Shown: positions 23,981-33,316 of the stretch, one piece after another
Numbering within the stretch: position 1 is the stretch's first letter
Layout: every line of letters starts with the position of its first letter
Assembly (NCBI GenBank): GCA_946414825.1
Contig: CAMKQB010000006.1
Coordinates: 1 to 46,723, forward strand
Direction: 5' to 3'
DNA: 46,723 nt
From: an uncultured Lachnospiraceae bacterium
GTDB taxonomy: Bacteria; Bacillota; Clostridia; Lachnospirales; Lachnospiraceae
Notes under the pieces: model-generated
What the model saw: the letters and a program-made list of their open reading frames with translations, nothing else
Database searches by the model: none
What the model was told of the DNA's origin: nothing
Translations under genes and position numbers: made by a program

Positions 23981-25233
23981 TAGATTATGAACTCCTTTCT
24001 ATATATTTTGTTTGTAGTCGGATAGAGCTTTCCAAAGCCTAGGTCTCTAATGATAACCGCTCCTTCTTTAGGGCTGTCAAACTCAACTTCCAGGCTAACC
24101 TTTGTCGTCTTATTCGGACGTTTTGGAAGGCCATGTATTCTGACGGTTTCTCTCTTCTCTTCTCCGGTTTTATGGTTTCGATAGATGATTGTTATGTTAT
24201 CTGTATCATCTAATATTACATTTAGCTGACCATGTGTGTTGTACCACTGTTTACCGCCGGAAACAATAGGAACAAATGTATCCTTCTCGTCATCGAGAGT
24301 TATACCGATGTCTGCCAGAACGTTTTCCTTTGTTTCCACAAAGAAGTCCTCGTAGAATGCCATATATTCGCCGCCGACAGCTCTGTAGCAGGCACCCTTG
24401 GTGTAGATATTCTGACCAACGAATACTCTCCTTCCCTGGCATAGGACATTTGTGGACTTCTTCATCCACTTATTTGAGAAGCCTACTCCTGTAAGGAATA
24501 CCGCAGATATATAGGCTTTCTTGCCTTCGTACTCAGCTATCTTCGCAAATTCCACATCCATCTGGTAGGTATCGTTGCCGAACTTCGACAAAGACATCTG
24601 CTGTGTATAGTCCTCATGAATCACATTTATAGTTTTAGGTTCCTTATTCTTGGAAATGTCTATTCTATAGTAATTAAGGCCGTCAGCACTGTAATCATAG
24701 AGTGCCACACTATTATTCCACAGCTCAGATGGCTGGTTGAATATGTAGTATAGGCCGCTGTCCAGGTGCGAGGTTATCTCGATATTATCCTTATCTATCC
24801 CCATATCCACGTACAGCTTGCTGAGAAGCTGGAAAATAAGTGGATTATAGTCATCAACTGAAATGACAAGCTTTCTGACTTCCGCCGCTTCATATCTGTA
24901 AAGGAAGGAATCTATGTGGAGCTTAACCATCATCATAAAAAGCTCCTGATAGTTATATTCTCTTCCAGCAACTGTGATTACCTCGTCACTGTTTAGATTC
25001 TCGAAGATTCCATCAACCACTGTACCATTTTCGCTGAATCTGGCTTCTGATGCCTCTCCACCAACATACCAATGCTCCGTATCGGTGCTGTAGAACAGGA
25101 TGTTTGGCATGAGGTATGTTTCCTTGTTATTCAGCTGGCTGACTGATTCCGGTTCACGCTTTATATCATTGTAGAAGGACAACTGTGTAAAATCAGAACA
25201 CAGGTCCATACCAATGTAGAAAATGTCTGCCAT
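23980..25233 (-). CDS. Actin/Hsp70-fold-like protein (DUF5716-like)
   Basis: This 417-aa cytoplasmic protein looks like a divergent member of the actin/Hsp70/sugar-kinase fold; the DUF5716 name is from memory. A phosphate-1-like loop is at the start (IGMDLCSDFTQLSFY, Asp10), a phosphate-2-like strand near 175-190 (VALYDYSADGLNYYRI), and an adenosine-motif-like TGVGFSN near 247. All three lack some of the glycines of active members (DLCS rather than DxGT; no DxGGG), so it may bind nucleotide without hydrolysing it, or not at all. The C-terminal 100 residues are beta-rich, recalling an Hsp70 substrate domain. It lies between the giant gene (31 bp) and the TPR gene. Confidence 0.72.
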   Translation of the reverse strand: MADIFYIGMDLCSDFTQLSFYNDIKREPESVSQLNNKETYLMPNILFYSTDTEHWYVGGEASEARFSENGTVVDGIFENLNSDEVITVAGREYNYQELFMMMVKLHIDSFLYRYEAAEVRKLVISVDDYNPLIFQLLSKLYVDMGIDKDNIEITSHLDSGLYYIFNQPSELWNNSVALYDYSADGLNYYRIDISKNKEPKTINVIHEDYTQQMSLSKFGNDTYQMDVEFAKIAEYEGKKAYISAVFLTGVGFSNKWMKKSTNVLCQGRRVFVGQNIYTKGACYRAVGGEYMAFYEDFFVETKENVLADIGITLDDEKDTFVPIVSGGKQWYNTHGQLNVILDDTDNITIIYRNHKTGEEKRETVRIHGLPKRPNKTTKVSLEVEFDSPKEGAVIIRDLGFGKLYPTTNKIYRKEFII

Positions 25234-25264
25234 TTGATTGGCTCCCTTCTAAATAGCTTACATA

Positions 25265-28200
25265 TTACAGTATCTTAAGTGCTTCCTCAAACAGATGCAC
25301 AGTATTGATATAAACATCCAGATCCTCGAGAAGCTCTTTATCCTTACGCATTTCCTGCTTAACAAGCATGGAGTTGATTCTCTCGAATCTGCTAAGGCTC
25401 TTGCCGCCGAAGGTCTTCTTCTTAAGAACTTCACTTTCGATAATCTTGGCATTTCCATTTGGATCATCCTCGATGGAGTATACCAGGCGCTCACCGTGGA
25501 ATACAACGAACTCGAGAACATATACACCGCTGACCACTTCGTTCATTCTTCGTCTCTCGGTCTTCATCTTGTTTCTCGTTCCTGTATCGAAGCTGAACTT
25601 AGCATACACCTGACGATAACTGTCTGACTTGTAAACCAGATAGGTCTTGAGGAATATATCCTGTGGCAGTGCAACAAAGGATGAGAAATTCTTGAAGAAT
25701 GGAAGTATCTTACCGGCATCCACAAATTTCTCTACATTATCCACTATCCACTTTCTCTGGACATCTGAGAATCTCTCCAGCTTGCTGAAGTAAAGAAGAA
25801 GCGCCATGACTGATATCTCATCATCAATATTTCCTCTAACTACCTCTTGGAACAGAGCATCAAATATGAAGTTAGGCACCTGATCATCTCTAACCAGATA
25901 ATTATGTGCGGACAGTCTGGCAAATGCTTTAACTACGAGACCTCTGCTTCTGCCGCCGTAGTAGGTCAGGAATACATCATAGATATACTCTATATATGTA
26001 TTTGAGAACATCATCTGAGCAAGAGTATTCTCTGCCAGTGGTCCAACATCACTAACTCTATCCTTGGCCAGCTTGAACAGGTCTGCCAGCTCATCTATAC
26101 TTCCCTTGAAGTTGGATACAAGGTATCCCAGGATATTTGAGTTTACTGTACCTGTCTTGTAAAGGTTGATACAGATAGACATCAGATCTTCATTCATGAA
26201 GCCTTCTGAATCAGTAACACCATAGTCAGCCAGACGATACAGCTCGTTTACATCCAGCTCGTTGAAGCCGTAGAGCTTAACGGCCTGGAAGGCTTTGTCG
26301 AACATGTTCATATCAATAAGATATGTGATGATTGTTCTTGCATTTGCATGTGTCAGATATTCGATATCGAGTTTACCCAGGTACTTGATAAGCACGTCAG
26401 TATCCAGGTTCTCATGATAATACTCAATAATGTTAAGACATGCCTGCTGCTTATAATCATAGGATATCTCATCACACTGCATTATATCTCTTGCAGCATT
26501 TACTTCCTTAGCGCTCTTATAAGTAAATTGGCCTATGCTCTCATAATTGAAGAGCAGGACTCTATAATCTCTTGGACTATATTCCTTACAGATAGGCATG
26601 TAAGCCTTCTCATCTACTATCCTCTCAAAATGATAAGGAATAGAACCTGCGTATCTATTACCATTTTTATCCTCGAAAATGATAGAAGCATTTTCAGACA
26701 GAATCTCAACATAAGCTTCGCCATTTACAAGAGGTATTCTCTGAACGGCCTGCAGTTCTTCGTGACTTACGATTACCGCAGCAACCTTCTTGTTGTTACA
26801 AACAATCTTGCGTCTGAAAATGATATTAATCAGCTTGCCGGCATACATGGAGCTTACATTTTCCGGCTCCAGGAATTCGTCATAGATAACAGTCAGATCA
26901 TCGTTAACCTTGCCCTTGACGATCATATTCTCCATGAAGTCTTCCATTGTAGGCGCATACTCATGATATATCTTCATATGCTCAGACTTGTTGAAGATTA
27001 CATTTGCATAGAGGTATGCGAGCTCGTCCTCTGAAAGAGTGTTCTTATAATTAAGATACATCAGGACTGAAGTTGGGATGAGTTCGTATCTATCCCTATT
27101 CATACTTCTTATATAGCACTCGTTCAGGCCAATGAACTTAAGACTCTTCAGAACCGCTGCCTTGTAGAATCTATGATACTTATGATCCAGCATATTTGCG
27201 GAAATAAGCATAGAGCATATACTGGACAGGACCTCTAGATTCTCATTTTCCTTACGTGTGAGTTTCTCAGCCGCATCAGCTCTGATAGCCGCATCCAGCT
27301 TCTCGTCCGCATCCTCAATAGGAACATTATCTATTTTCTTAGCTCCTGACTTGATGGAATCGCTAAGGGAATCAATGAAGTTATCCTCTTCATCCTCATA
27401 GTCTTCTTCGTTAGAAGGGCCATCTATCTCGTCGCCATAATCCTCTTCGTCAAGATCCTCATCCTCAAGCTCATCCTCTTCTTCATCCTGCTCATAGTCC
27501 ATCGTTCCAAGCTCTGCATCCGCATGCTTACCAAACTCAAATGGAATATCCTCGAGAGACTCGTCGTCGTATTCATGGATAGAGGATATCTTAGTTGAAC
27601 CCTCTCCGGAAATAGGAGCTGAATCATAGAGTTCGCTATCATCTATTCCCTTTTCCTCAAGAACCTTACGTCTTTCGGCTCTAAGCTCATGCTCGTTCTT
27701 ATCATAGATTTCTCTCAGAACTTCAAATATCTGTTTGTCAAAATTCTTATTCTTACCAGCCAGCTTAACGAACTCCAGAAGGACCTCGTCCGATACATAT
27801 CTATGTCTAAGTCCCCACTTAATAGAGGTTATCTCATACTCAGTGAGCTTCTTAAGAAGCATAGGGTTTGAATTGAGGAGGTTACACAGCTCGAAATAAA
27901 GGATAGGGCTGTTTTCTCCCTCGTCATACATTTGAGTAAGCTCTCGATAGAGAGCATTTTTATCTTCGTTATAAGTCGAGTCAACAAATAGGAGCAGCCA
28001 GAAATAGAACATCTTCGGCTCCTGAGTGCGATAGTTTCTTCTGACAACATGTGCTGTCTTCTCAGTTACCTCATCATCCTTAAGCATCATTGCTCTCAGA
28101 TAGTTGTAGTAGCAAAGCTGCTGGTTGCCCATGCTTTCCTTATCAACATCCGCCTCAATACGCTGGAACTCCTGTTCAACCTTTGAATATTCGCCTGCCA

Positions 28201-29278
28201 GGATATTCATGTGCATGATTCCGAGACGATACATATCCTCTTCCGGTTCTATCTCATTCAGAGTCTTCAGAGCATCCATATTTACATGAACATATTCCTC
28301 TAGACTCATTCTATCCATTCTGAATTCGATGTAACTTCTGATAAGCTCAGCCTTACATCTCTTATAGTCTCTGTTTCTTCTTCTCAGTTCCTGGTTAGGA
28401 CGTGATGTAAGCGGCTTGGACAAATGAATGTCTATCTCGATTCTCTGATAGATATTCTCGATAATAAGTCTACCTGAATTCTCACCCTCCGGCACATGTT
28501 CTGGAGATATGAAAACCTGAAGCGAGCAAACATTTCCCGTAAAGTCCTTAGCAGAAATAGTCTTCTTCGCAGGAATAATGAACTCCGAATCACTTCGGAT
28601 CTCTGAAAATGTATAGCCCCAGGTATTCTTTGTTATATCTACACTTATGCTCTCCGTCTCAGTTGGCATGGCTATATCAAGCTTTGCCTTAGGAACAGAC
28701 AGAGTAACAGTTCTCTTCTTAGAAACAAGAACCAGGAACTCCTCCATAGCCTGATTAACAGAACGGCTTTCCAGAAGACTCTCATATGTATTCTTAAGAA
28801 TAGGTTCCTTGTTTATGAAGGTTCTACGGAAATCATCATTTACAAAGAGACGAGCTGCGTCGTTCCAGTTTCTTTCTGCAAGGGATGCAAACTTGAAGAG
28901 ATCATCGATTCTTTCATCGTGATGCTTAACACAAGGCTGAACAATATTGATATCGTATGGTATTCTCCATTCTCCACCGTCTGTGATTATATTAATATGA
29001 CCACGAATATTCTGGCCGGCTTCCAGACATGTAGCATCAAAAGAATACTTCACTGTGAAGTTCTTGCTAATAAAGCTGTGATCTTCAAAGCGAAGCAGAT
29101 ATCTACTATCGTAGACCATTCCCTTGATAGGATAGTCGTTCAGACTCTCTACCTGGAACTGTCCCTCATAAATAGTACCAGCCTCGATATTCATCCTAAA
29201 TTCTGTCTCGGAAATAAAGACCTCAGGACGTTCTACCTTGAACTGGCCCTTTGCATATTGTTCAACTATTGCCTTCAT
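25265..29278 (-). CDS. Giant 1337-aa DUF5717-like protein of unknown function
   Basis: No catalytic motif, signal peptide or membrane segment is visible. Residues about 1-115 and 180-290 are beta-rich and may be Ig-like sandwich domains (IYEGQFQVESLNDYPIKG). From about 300 to 560 the chain is helical with TPR-like spacing. A strongly acidic, disordered-looking segment spans about 594-640 (Glu/Asp runs). The second half is mainly helical, with a beta insertion around 850-890, and ends in a predicted coiled coil. The DUF5717 label is from memory of Lachnospiraceae annotations. It opens a three-gene operon with the actin/Hsp70-like and TPR-like genes. A large cytoplasmic scaffold is the simplest guess. 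Confidence 0.75.
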   Translation of the reverse strand: MKAIVEQYAKGQFKVERPEVFISETEFRMNIEAGTIYEGQFQVESLNDYPIKGMVYDSRYLLRFEDHSFISKNFTVKYSFDATCLEAGQNIRGHINIITDGGEWRIPYDINIVQPCVKHHDERIDDLFKFASLAERNWNDAARLFVNDDFRRTFINKEPILKNTYESLLESRSVNQAMEEFLVLVSKKRTVTLSVPKAKLDIAMPTETESISVDITKNTWGYTFSEIRSDSEFIIPAKKTISAKDFTGNVCSLQVFISPEHVPEGENSGRLIIENIYQRIEIDIHLSKPLTSRPNQELRRRNRDYKRCKAELIRSYIEFRMDRMSLEEYVHVNMDALKTLNEIEPEEDMYRLGIMHMNILAGEYSKVEQEFQRIEADVDKESMGNQQLCYYNYLRAMMLKDDEVTEKTAHVVRRNYRTQEPKMFYFWLLLFVDSTYNEDKNALYRELTQMYDEGENSPILYFELCNLLNSNPMLLKKLTEYEITSIKWGLRHRYVSDEVLLEFVKLAGKNKNFDKQIFEVLREIYDKNEHELRAERRKVLEEKGIDDSELYDSAPISGEGSTKISSIHEYDDESLEDIPFEFGKHADAELGTMDYEQDEEEDELEDEDLDEEDYGDEIDGPSNEEDYEDEEDNFIDSLSDSIKSGAKKIDNVPIEDADEKLDAAIRADAAEKLTRKENENLEVLSSICSMLISANMLDHKYHRFYKAAVLKSLKFIGLNECYIRSMNRDRYELIPTSVLMYLNYKNTLSEDELAYLYANVIFNKSEHMKIYHEYAPTMEDFMENMIVKGKVNDDLTVIYDEFLEPENVSSMYAGKLINIIFRRKIVCNNKKVAAVIVSHEELQAVQRIPLVNGEAYVEILSENASIIFEDKNGNRYAGSIPYHFERIVDEKAYMPICKEYSPRDYRVLLFNYESIGQFTYKSAKEVNAARDIMQCDEISYDYKQQACLNIIEYYHENLDTDVLIKYLGKLDIEYLTHANARTIITYLIDMNMFDKAFQAVKLYGFNELDVNELYRLADYGVTDSEGFMNEDLMSICINLYKTGTVNSNILGYLVSNFKGSIDELADLFKLAKDRVSDVGPLAENTLAQMMFSNTYIEYIYDVFLTYYGGRSRGLVVKAFARLSAHNYLVRDDQVPNFIFDALFQEVVRGNIDDEISVMALLLYFSKLERFSDVQRKWIVDNVEKFVDAGKILPFFKNFSSFVALPQDIFLKTYLVYKSDSYRQVYAKFSFDTGTRNKMKTERRRMNEVVSGVYVLEFVVFHGERLVYSIEDDPNGNAKIIESEVLKKKTFGGKSLSRFERINSMLVKQEMRKDKELLEDLDVYINTVHLFEEALKIL

Positions 29279-29351
29279 TATTCTCTCCGTAAATAGTTAC
29301 ATTATTTAAGCAAAACTTCTTGCAACTTCCATCTCAACTGTTGTAGAATAT

Positions 29352-29390
29352 ATTTACTGGTTCAAGAAACTAGTAAATCATCTTATTATA
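29352..29390 (-). promoter_or_regulatory. Promoter and inverted repeat of the DUF5717 operon
   Basis: TATAAT on the minus strand lies at 29385-29390, about 107 bp before ATG 29278; the -35 is weak. Just downstream of it an 11-bp inverted repeat (29352-29362 with 29368-29378, one mismatch) would fall at the start of the leader, a plausible operator. The divergent aminotransferase shares the gap 29279-29425. Confidence 0.42.
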
Positions 29391-29425
29391 TCAAATAATA
29401 GTTTGTTTTTAAAGGAAAAAGTATC

Positions 29426-30478
29426 ATGAATAATGCCCCTCTAAGAATAGAACAATATGAGACAGTATTGTTTAATGCTAATTTAAATCCAAAGGGTATT
29501 CCTGAGTCTGTAACTCAGGCAATCAAGGAGAATATCTCTTCAATCGTTAAATATCCCGACATTTATTACAATAAACTTAAAACTGCTGTTTCATCCTATG
29601 TTGGCGCTCCTTTGGAGAATATTGTTATGGGAAATGGTTCTACTGACCTGCTTAAGCTATACGGCGCACTTCTTCTTCCAAAGAAGGCACTTTTGTTAAC
29701 TCCGGGGCCAAGCGAGTTTGAACATGTACTTTCAGCTTATAACGTCGAGCTTTCTTTCTACAATCTGAAGGAAGAGGAAGATTTCAAGCTGGATATGGAG
29801 GATCTGATATCTCAGCTCACCGAAGATCTGGATCTCGTAATTATAGCCAACCCAAACAACCCAACCTCAAAGAAGATAGAGCTTGCTGATATCAGAAAGC
29901 TCACTGAGGCTTGTAAAGAGAAGGATATCTTCCTCATAGTTGATGAGATGTATATAGAATTCCTTGATAATTACAAGGAGTATACCGCAGTTCCTCTTAC
30001 AGAGGAGTTCGATAACATTTCCGTTATCAGAAGCGTTTCAAAGTTCTTTGCAGTACCTGGACTGAGATTTGCATATGCCATCATGAATAATCCTGAGCAC
30101 AAGGAAATCATTGATCTGACTACCACCAAGAACAACATCGCTTCACTGACAGCAATCGCTATCACTGATATGTTCAAGGACGAAGAGTATATCACTGAAT
30201 CACAGTCCATGATTCATACAGAGCGTTCTCTTGTATATCTGGCTATGTCTACCAGCAAGACAATCAAGCTGATCAAGCCGGACGCAAACTTCATGCTGGT
30301 TAAGCTTCTGAAGGACGACCTCAGTTCCTCCGATGTAGCTATGCATTGCAACCAGCGCGGTATAATAATTCGTAAATGCGATGACATTCGAGGTCTGTCA
30401 GATAAGTACATTCGTATGTGCTTCATGAAGCCAAAACAGAATGACTTGATGGTTAATACCATTCTTGAAATAGTATAG
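29426..30478 (+). CDS. PLP-dependent class I/II aminotransferase, HisC/CobD-like
   Basis: This 350-aa fold-type I PLP enzyme resembles histidinol-phosphate aminotransferase and threonine-phosphate decarboxylase. Motifs: GNGSTDLLKLYG (PLP phosphate contact), ANPNNPTSKKI, VDEMYIEFLD (the Asp that pairs with the pyridine nitrogen), SVSKFFAVPGLRFAYAI (Schiff-base Lys) and a C-terminal RMCFM with the carboxylate-binding Arg. The substrate cannot be told; no his or cob genes are nearby. AAAGGAAAAAGTATC precedes ATG. Its TAG stop is the first triplet of the palindromic element at 30476, and the next in-frame triplet is TGA. Confidence 0.9.
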   Translation: MNNAPLRIEQYETVLFNANLNPKGIPESVTQAIKENISSIVKYPDIYYNKLKTAVSSYVGAPLENIVMGNGSTDLLKLYGALLLPKKALLLTPGPSEFEHVLSAYNVELSFYNLKEEEDFKLDMEDLISQLTEDLDLVIIANPNNPTSKKIELADIRKLTEACKEKDIFLIVDEMYIEFLDNYKEYTAVPLTEEFDNISVIRSVSKFFAVPGLRFAYAIMNNPEHKEIIDLTTTKNNIASLTAIAITDMFKDEEYITESQSMIHTERSLVYLAMSTSKTIKLIKPDANFMLVKLLKDDLSSSDVAMHCNQRGIIIRKCDDIRGLSDKYIRMCFMKPKQNDLMVNTILEIV

Positions 30479-30623
30479 TGAGTATATAGGGACGGTATGC
30501 AAATGGGGACGGTTCTGTTTTGCACACTTTTATCAACTGATAAAAATGTGCAAAACAGAACCGTCCCCATTTGCATACCATTTGCATACTGAGTAAAAAA
30601 GAACCGTCCCTATATACTCACTA
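30476..30623. repeat. 148-bp nested palindrome (REP/MITE-like) between convergent genes
   Basis: Outer arms are a perfect 21-bp inverted repeat (30476-30496 with 30603-30623, beginning TAGTGAGTATATAGGGACGG). Inner arms are a perfect 33-bp repeat (30494-30526 with 30547-30579) containing GGGACGGTTCTGTTTTGCAC. The loop has a further 8-bp stem (TTTTATCA/TGATAAAA). ATTTGCATAC is repeated directly at 30569 and 30580. Stems of the GGGACGGTTCT type recur in many Firmicute genomes as REP-like palindromes (recalled, not searched). The element supplies the TAG stops of both flanking genes and could work as a bidirectional terminator. Confidence 0.85.
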
Positions 30624-31421
30624 ATATGTAGTATGCATCATGGATTTTGCCATGCCAAGATACCAGTCAATAAACTGTCCTCCAATCAGGCTGGCAACCA
30701 CTATTCCTACACAAAGGGATGGACCGAATGGCATATGCTCGCGTCCGCCTTTTTTCTTTCTTGCCATAAGTGCTATACCGATAATAGCTCCCACAAAGAT
30801 ACCAATAAGAAATGCTGTAAGGATTCCCTTCCAGCCGAGCAGAAGTCCTGCCGCTGCCATCAGCTTCATATCTCCACCACCGAAGGCATTTACACCCGCA
30901 GCCAGGCTAAATATCAGATCCATCAGAAACATGAAACCGCTTATACAGAAGAATCCGATTATCCTCTCCTTGAAGGTTATCTCTGGAGTCACCCATATAG
31001 ATACGATTCCCAGAACTAAAATAATAAGATTCAGAACCGGTGGTATCTCCATCGTATCCATATCTATAAAAGCTATAACAGTAAGTACAGCAAATAGAAC
31101 AAAGAAGATAAATGCCTCTACAGATAGTCCGAAGAAGAAACCGGCGAGGCCTCCTAAAACAGCACCCATCACGGCAACGATATAGAACCTTGTTCCATAT
31201 TCCTTCTGAACATCCTTAAATCCTATTTTCTTTTTTTCAAGCTCAATGACCTTAGCCTCTTCAGCCGCTTTCTTCTCTTCCTTAGTCATCTTGCCATCGA
31301 CATCTTCATCGTAGTCCTCGCGACTTCTGACTCCTGCCACCATTCTTCGAATGACAACATTTAAAAACAGATATACTATCGCGCCGACTACAGCCAGAAC
31401 TATCGTCATTACAATATTCAT
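30621..31421 (-). CDS. A24 family prepilin peptidase
   Basis: This 266-aa integral membrane aspartyl protease would cleave class III (type IV pilin-like) signal peptides. A short membrane segment starts the protein (about 2-25), then a charged cytoplasmic loop (about 30-75), then about six membrane segments. The two catalytic Asp are in FIDMDTMEIPP and FGGGDMKLMAA. The N-terminal methyltransferase domain of the classical PilD is absent, and no pilin genes are in the window. It is downstream of aspS by 72 bp. Its stop codon lies in the palindromic element. Confidence 0.88.
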   Translation of the reverse strand: MNIVMTIVLAVVGAIVYLFLNVVIRRMVAGVRSREDYDEDVDGKMTKEEKKAAEEAKVIELEKKKIGFKDVQKEYGTRFYIVAVMGAVLGGLAGFFFGLSVEAFIFFVLFAVLTVIAFIDMDTMEIPPVLNLIILVLGIVSIWVTPEITFKERIIGFFCISGFMFLMDLIFSLAAGVNAFGGGDMKLMAAAGLLLGWKGILTAFLIGIFVGAIIGIALMARKKKGGREHMPFGPSLCVGIVVASLIGGQFIDWYLGMAKSMMHTTY

Positions 31422-31493
31422 ATACTACATACCCTAATCAGAACTCATATATTATCAACTAAAGTTTTTTCAAGTCCCAAAGTACAACGAGGT

Positions 31494-33275
31494 TTATTCC
31501 TCAACTGACTTTATCTCAATGTTAAGCTCTTCAAGCTGGCTCTGTTCAACCTTAGAAGGCGCATCCATCATAATATCTTGTGCATTCTTATTCATTGGGA
31601 ATGCAATAATCTCACGGATGGACTCCTCACCAGCAAGAAGCATGATCATTCTATCTACTCCGGGAGCGATTCCAGCATGTGGAGGTGCTCCGTATGTAAA
31701 TGCATTATACATAGCAGGGAACTTAGCCTTAACCTCTTCCTCGCCCAGGCGAACCATCTCAAAGGCTTTAACCATAACCTCTGGGTTATGATTTCTAACG
31801 GCACCTGACGAAAGCTCAACACCGTTACATACAAGGTCGTACTGATCAGCCATAATGCTGAGTGGATCAACCTCACCAGCCTCAGCCTTCTCAAGGATTT
31901 CCTTGCCACCTATAGGCATTGAGAATGGATTGTGGCAGAACTCCAGAAGTCCCGATTCCTCCCCTATCTCATACATAGGGAAGTCTACTATCCAGCAGAA
32001 CTCATATCTTTCTTTATCCATATGGCCTTCGCACTTTGCGCCCAGCATCTTAACTGCAACACCGGAAATCTTCTGAGCAAGTGTCTTCTTACCAGCACCA
32101 ACTACAACAAGGGAATTTGGTTCAAGACCAAGTTTCTTAGTAATAGCTTCAGCTATAGCCGGATCTGCATTTATAAACTTAGCTATTCCACCAGCAATTG
32201 CGCCATTTTCGTCACACTTGAACCAATAAGCCTTTGCGCCTGCCTGAACCTCTATATCTGCGCAGATTGTATCGATCTGCTTTCTGGTAAGTGTACAGTT
32301 AGAAACAGGAACCGCCTTGATAACATTTCCACTAAATGGTTCAAAGCCGCAAGACTCAAGTTCCTCTGTAACATCCTTAACTCTAAGATCTATACGAAGG
32401 TCCGGCTTATCTGTACCGAATTCATCCATCGCCTCAAGATAAGGAATTCTCTTAAATGGAGCCTCTGAAGCGATATTATACTTACCATACTTTGCGAAGA
32501 TTGGTGGAAGAACATCCTCAATTATTTCAAATACATCATCCTTAGATGCAAATGCCATCTCCATATCAAGCTGATAGAACTCTCCCGGTGAACGGTCTCC
32601 TCTTGCATCCTCATCTCTAAAGCAAGGAGCAATCTGGAAATATCTATCAAAGCCTGCTGTCATAAGCAGCTGTTTGAACTGCTGCGGTGCCTGTGGAAGT
32701 GCATAGAACTTACCCGGATGCTTTCTGGCAGGAACCAGATAATCTCTAGCCCCCTCTGGCGAAGAAGCTGTAAGAATAGGAGTAGTTATCTCAAGGAAAC
32801 CATGCTCTATCATAGCGCTTCTAAGAGCGGCAACAACATTACATCTGAGAACTATATTGTTCTTAACCTCTGGATTACGAAGGTCCAGATAACGATATTT
32901 GAGACGGAAGGTCTCATCTGCTTCTCTAGAATGATTTATCTCAAATGGAAGCTCTGCGTGGTAGTTTCTACCCAAAACCTCTATCTCCTCAGGAACGATC
33001 TCAATCTCTCCTGTAGGAATGTTCTTATTAATGTTACTTCTTTCACGTACTGTACCGGTAACCTTAAGTGTTGTCTCCTTGTTAAGGGGTTTGATCACAG
33101 ACATCATATCTTCTGTCTCAACAACCACCTGAGTAATTCCGTAGAAATCTCGCATAACTACGAAAGCAAGGCTTCCACCGACCTCTCTTACATTTTCCAT
33201 CCATCCGACGATAGTAACCTTCTCGCCAACATTTTCTTTTCTTAACTCAGCACAAGTATGAGTTCTTGATTGCAT
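31494..33275 (-). CDS. aspS: Aspartyl-tRNA synthetase
   Basis: AspS charges tRNA-Asp (possibly also tRNA-Asn). The 593-aa bacterial-type class IIb enzyme has an N-terminal OB-fold anticodon domain (about 1-105), motif 2 FRDEDARGDRSPGEFYQLD, the bacteria-specific GAD insertion (about 285-415) and motif 3 GVDRMIMLL near 535. Start ATG 33275 is chosen because GGAGG ends 8 bases before it; an in-frame start at 33302 lacks a ribosome site. It follows hisS by 41 bp, the usual hisS-aspS order in Firmicutes. Confidence 0.98.
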   Translation of the reverse strand: MQSRTHTCAELRKENVGEKVTIVGWMENVREVGGSLAFVVMRDFYGITQVVVETEDMMSVIKPLNKETTLKVTGTVRERSNINKNIPTGEIEIVPEEIEVLGRNYHAELPFEINHSREADETFRLKYRYLDLRNPEVKNNIVLRCNVVAALRSAMIEHGFLEITTPILTASSPEGARDYLVPARKHPGKFYALPQAPQQFKQLLMTAGFDRYFQIAPCFRDEDARGDRSPGEFYQLDMEMAFASKDDVFEIIEDVLPPIFAKYGKYNIASEAPFKRIPYLEAMDEFGTDKPDLRIDLRVKDVTEELESCGFEPFSGNVIKAVPVSNCTLTRKQIDTICADIEVQAGAKAYWFKCDENGAIAGGIAKFINADPAIAEAITKKLGLEPNSLVVVGAGKKTLAQKISGVAVKMLGAKCEGHMDKERYEFCWIVDFPMYEIGEESGLLEFCHNPFSMPIGGKEILEKAEAGEVDPLSIMADQYDLVCNGVELSSGAVRNHNPEVMVKAFEMVRLGEEEVKAKFPAMYNAFTYGAPPHAGIAPGVDRMIMLLAGEESIREIIAFPMNKNAQDIMMDAPSKVEQSQLEELNIEIKSVEE

Positions 33276-33316
33276 TTCCTTTTCCTCCGTTTTTAAGATC
33301 ACGACATATAATAATC

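Noticed and set aside
29426-30478. Naming the aminotransferase hisC or cobD
   Set aside because: The motifs fit both groups and no histidine or cobalamin genes are near, so a specific symbol is not supported.
30640-31185. 181-aa Pro/Ile-rich open frame on the plus strand
   Set aside because: It is antisense to the prepilin peptidase, with composition typical of a shadow frame.
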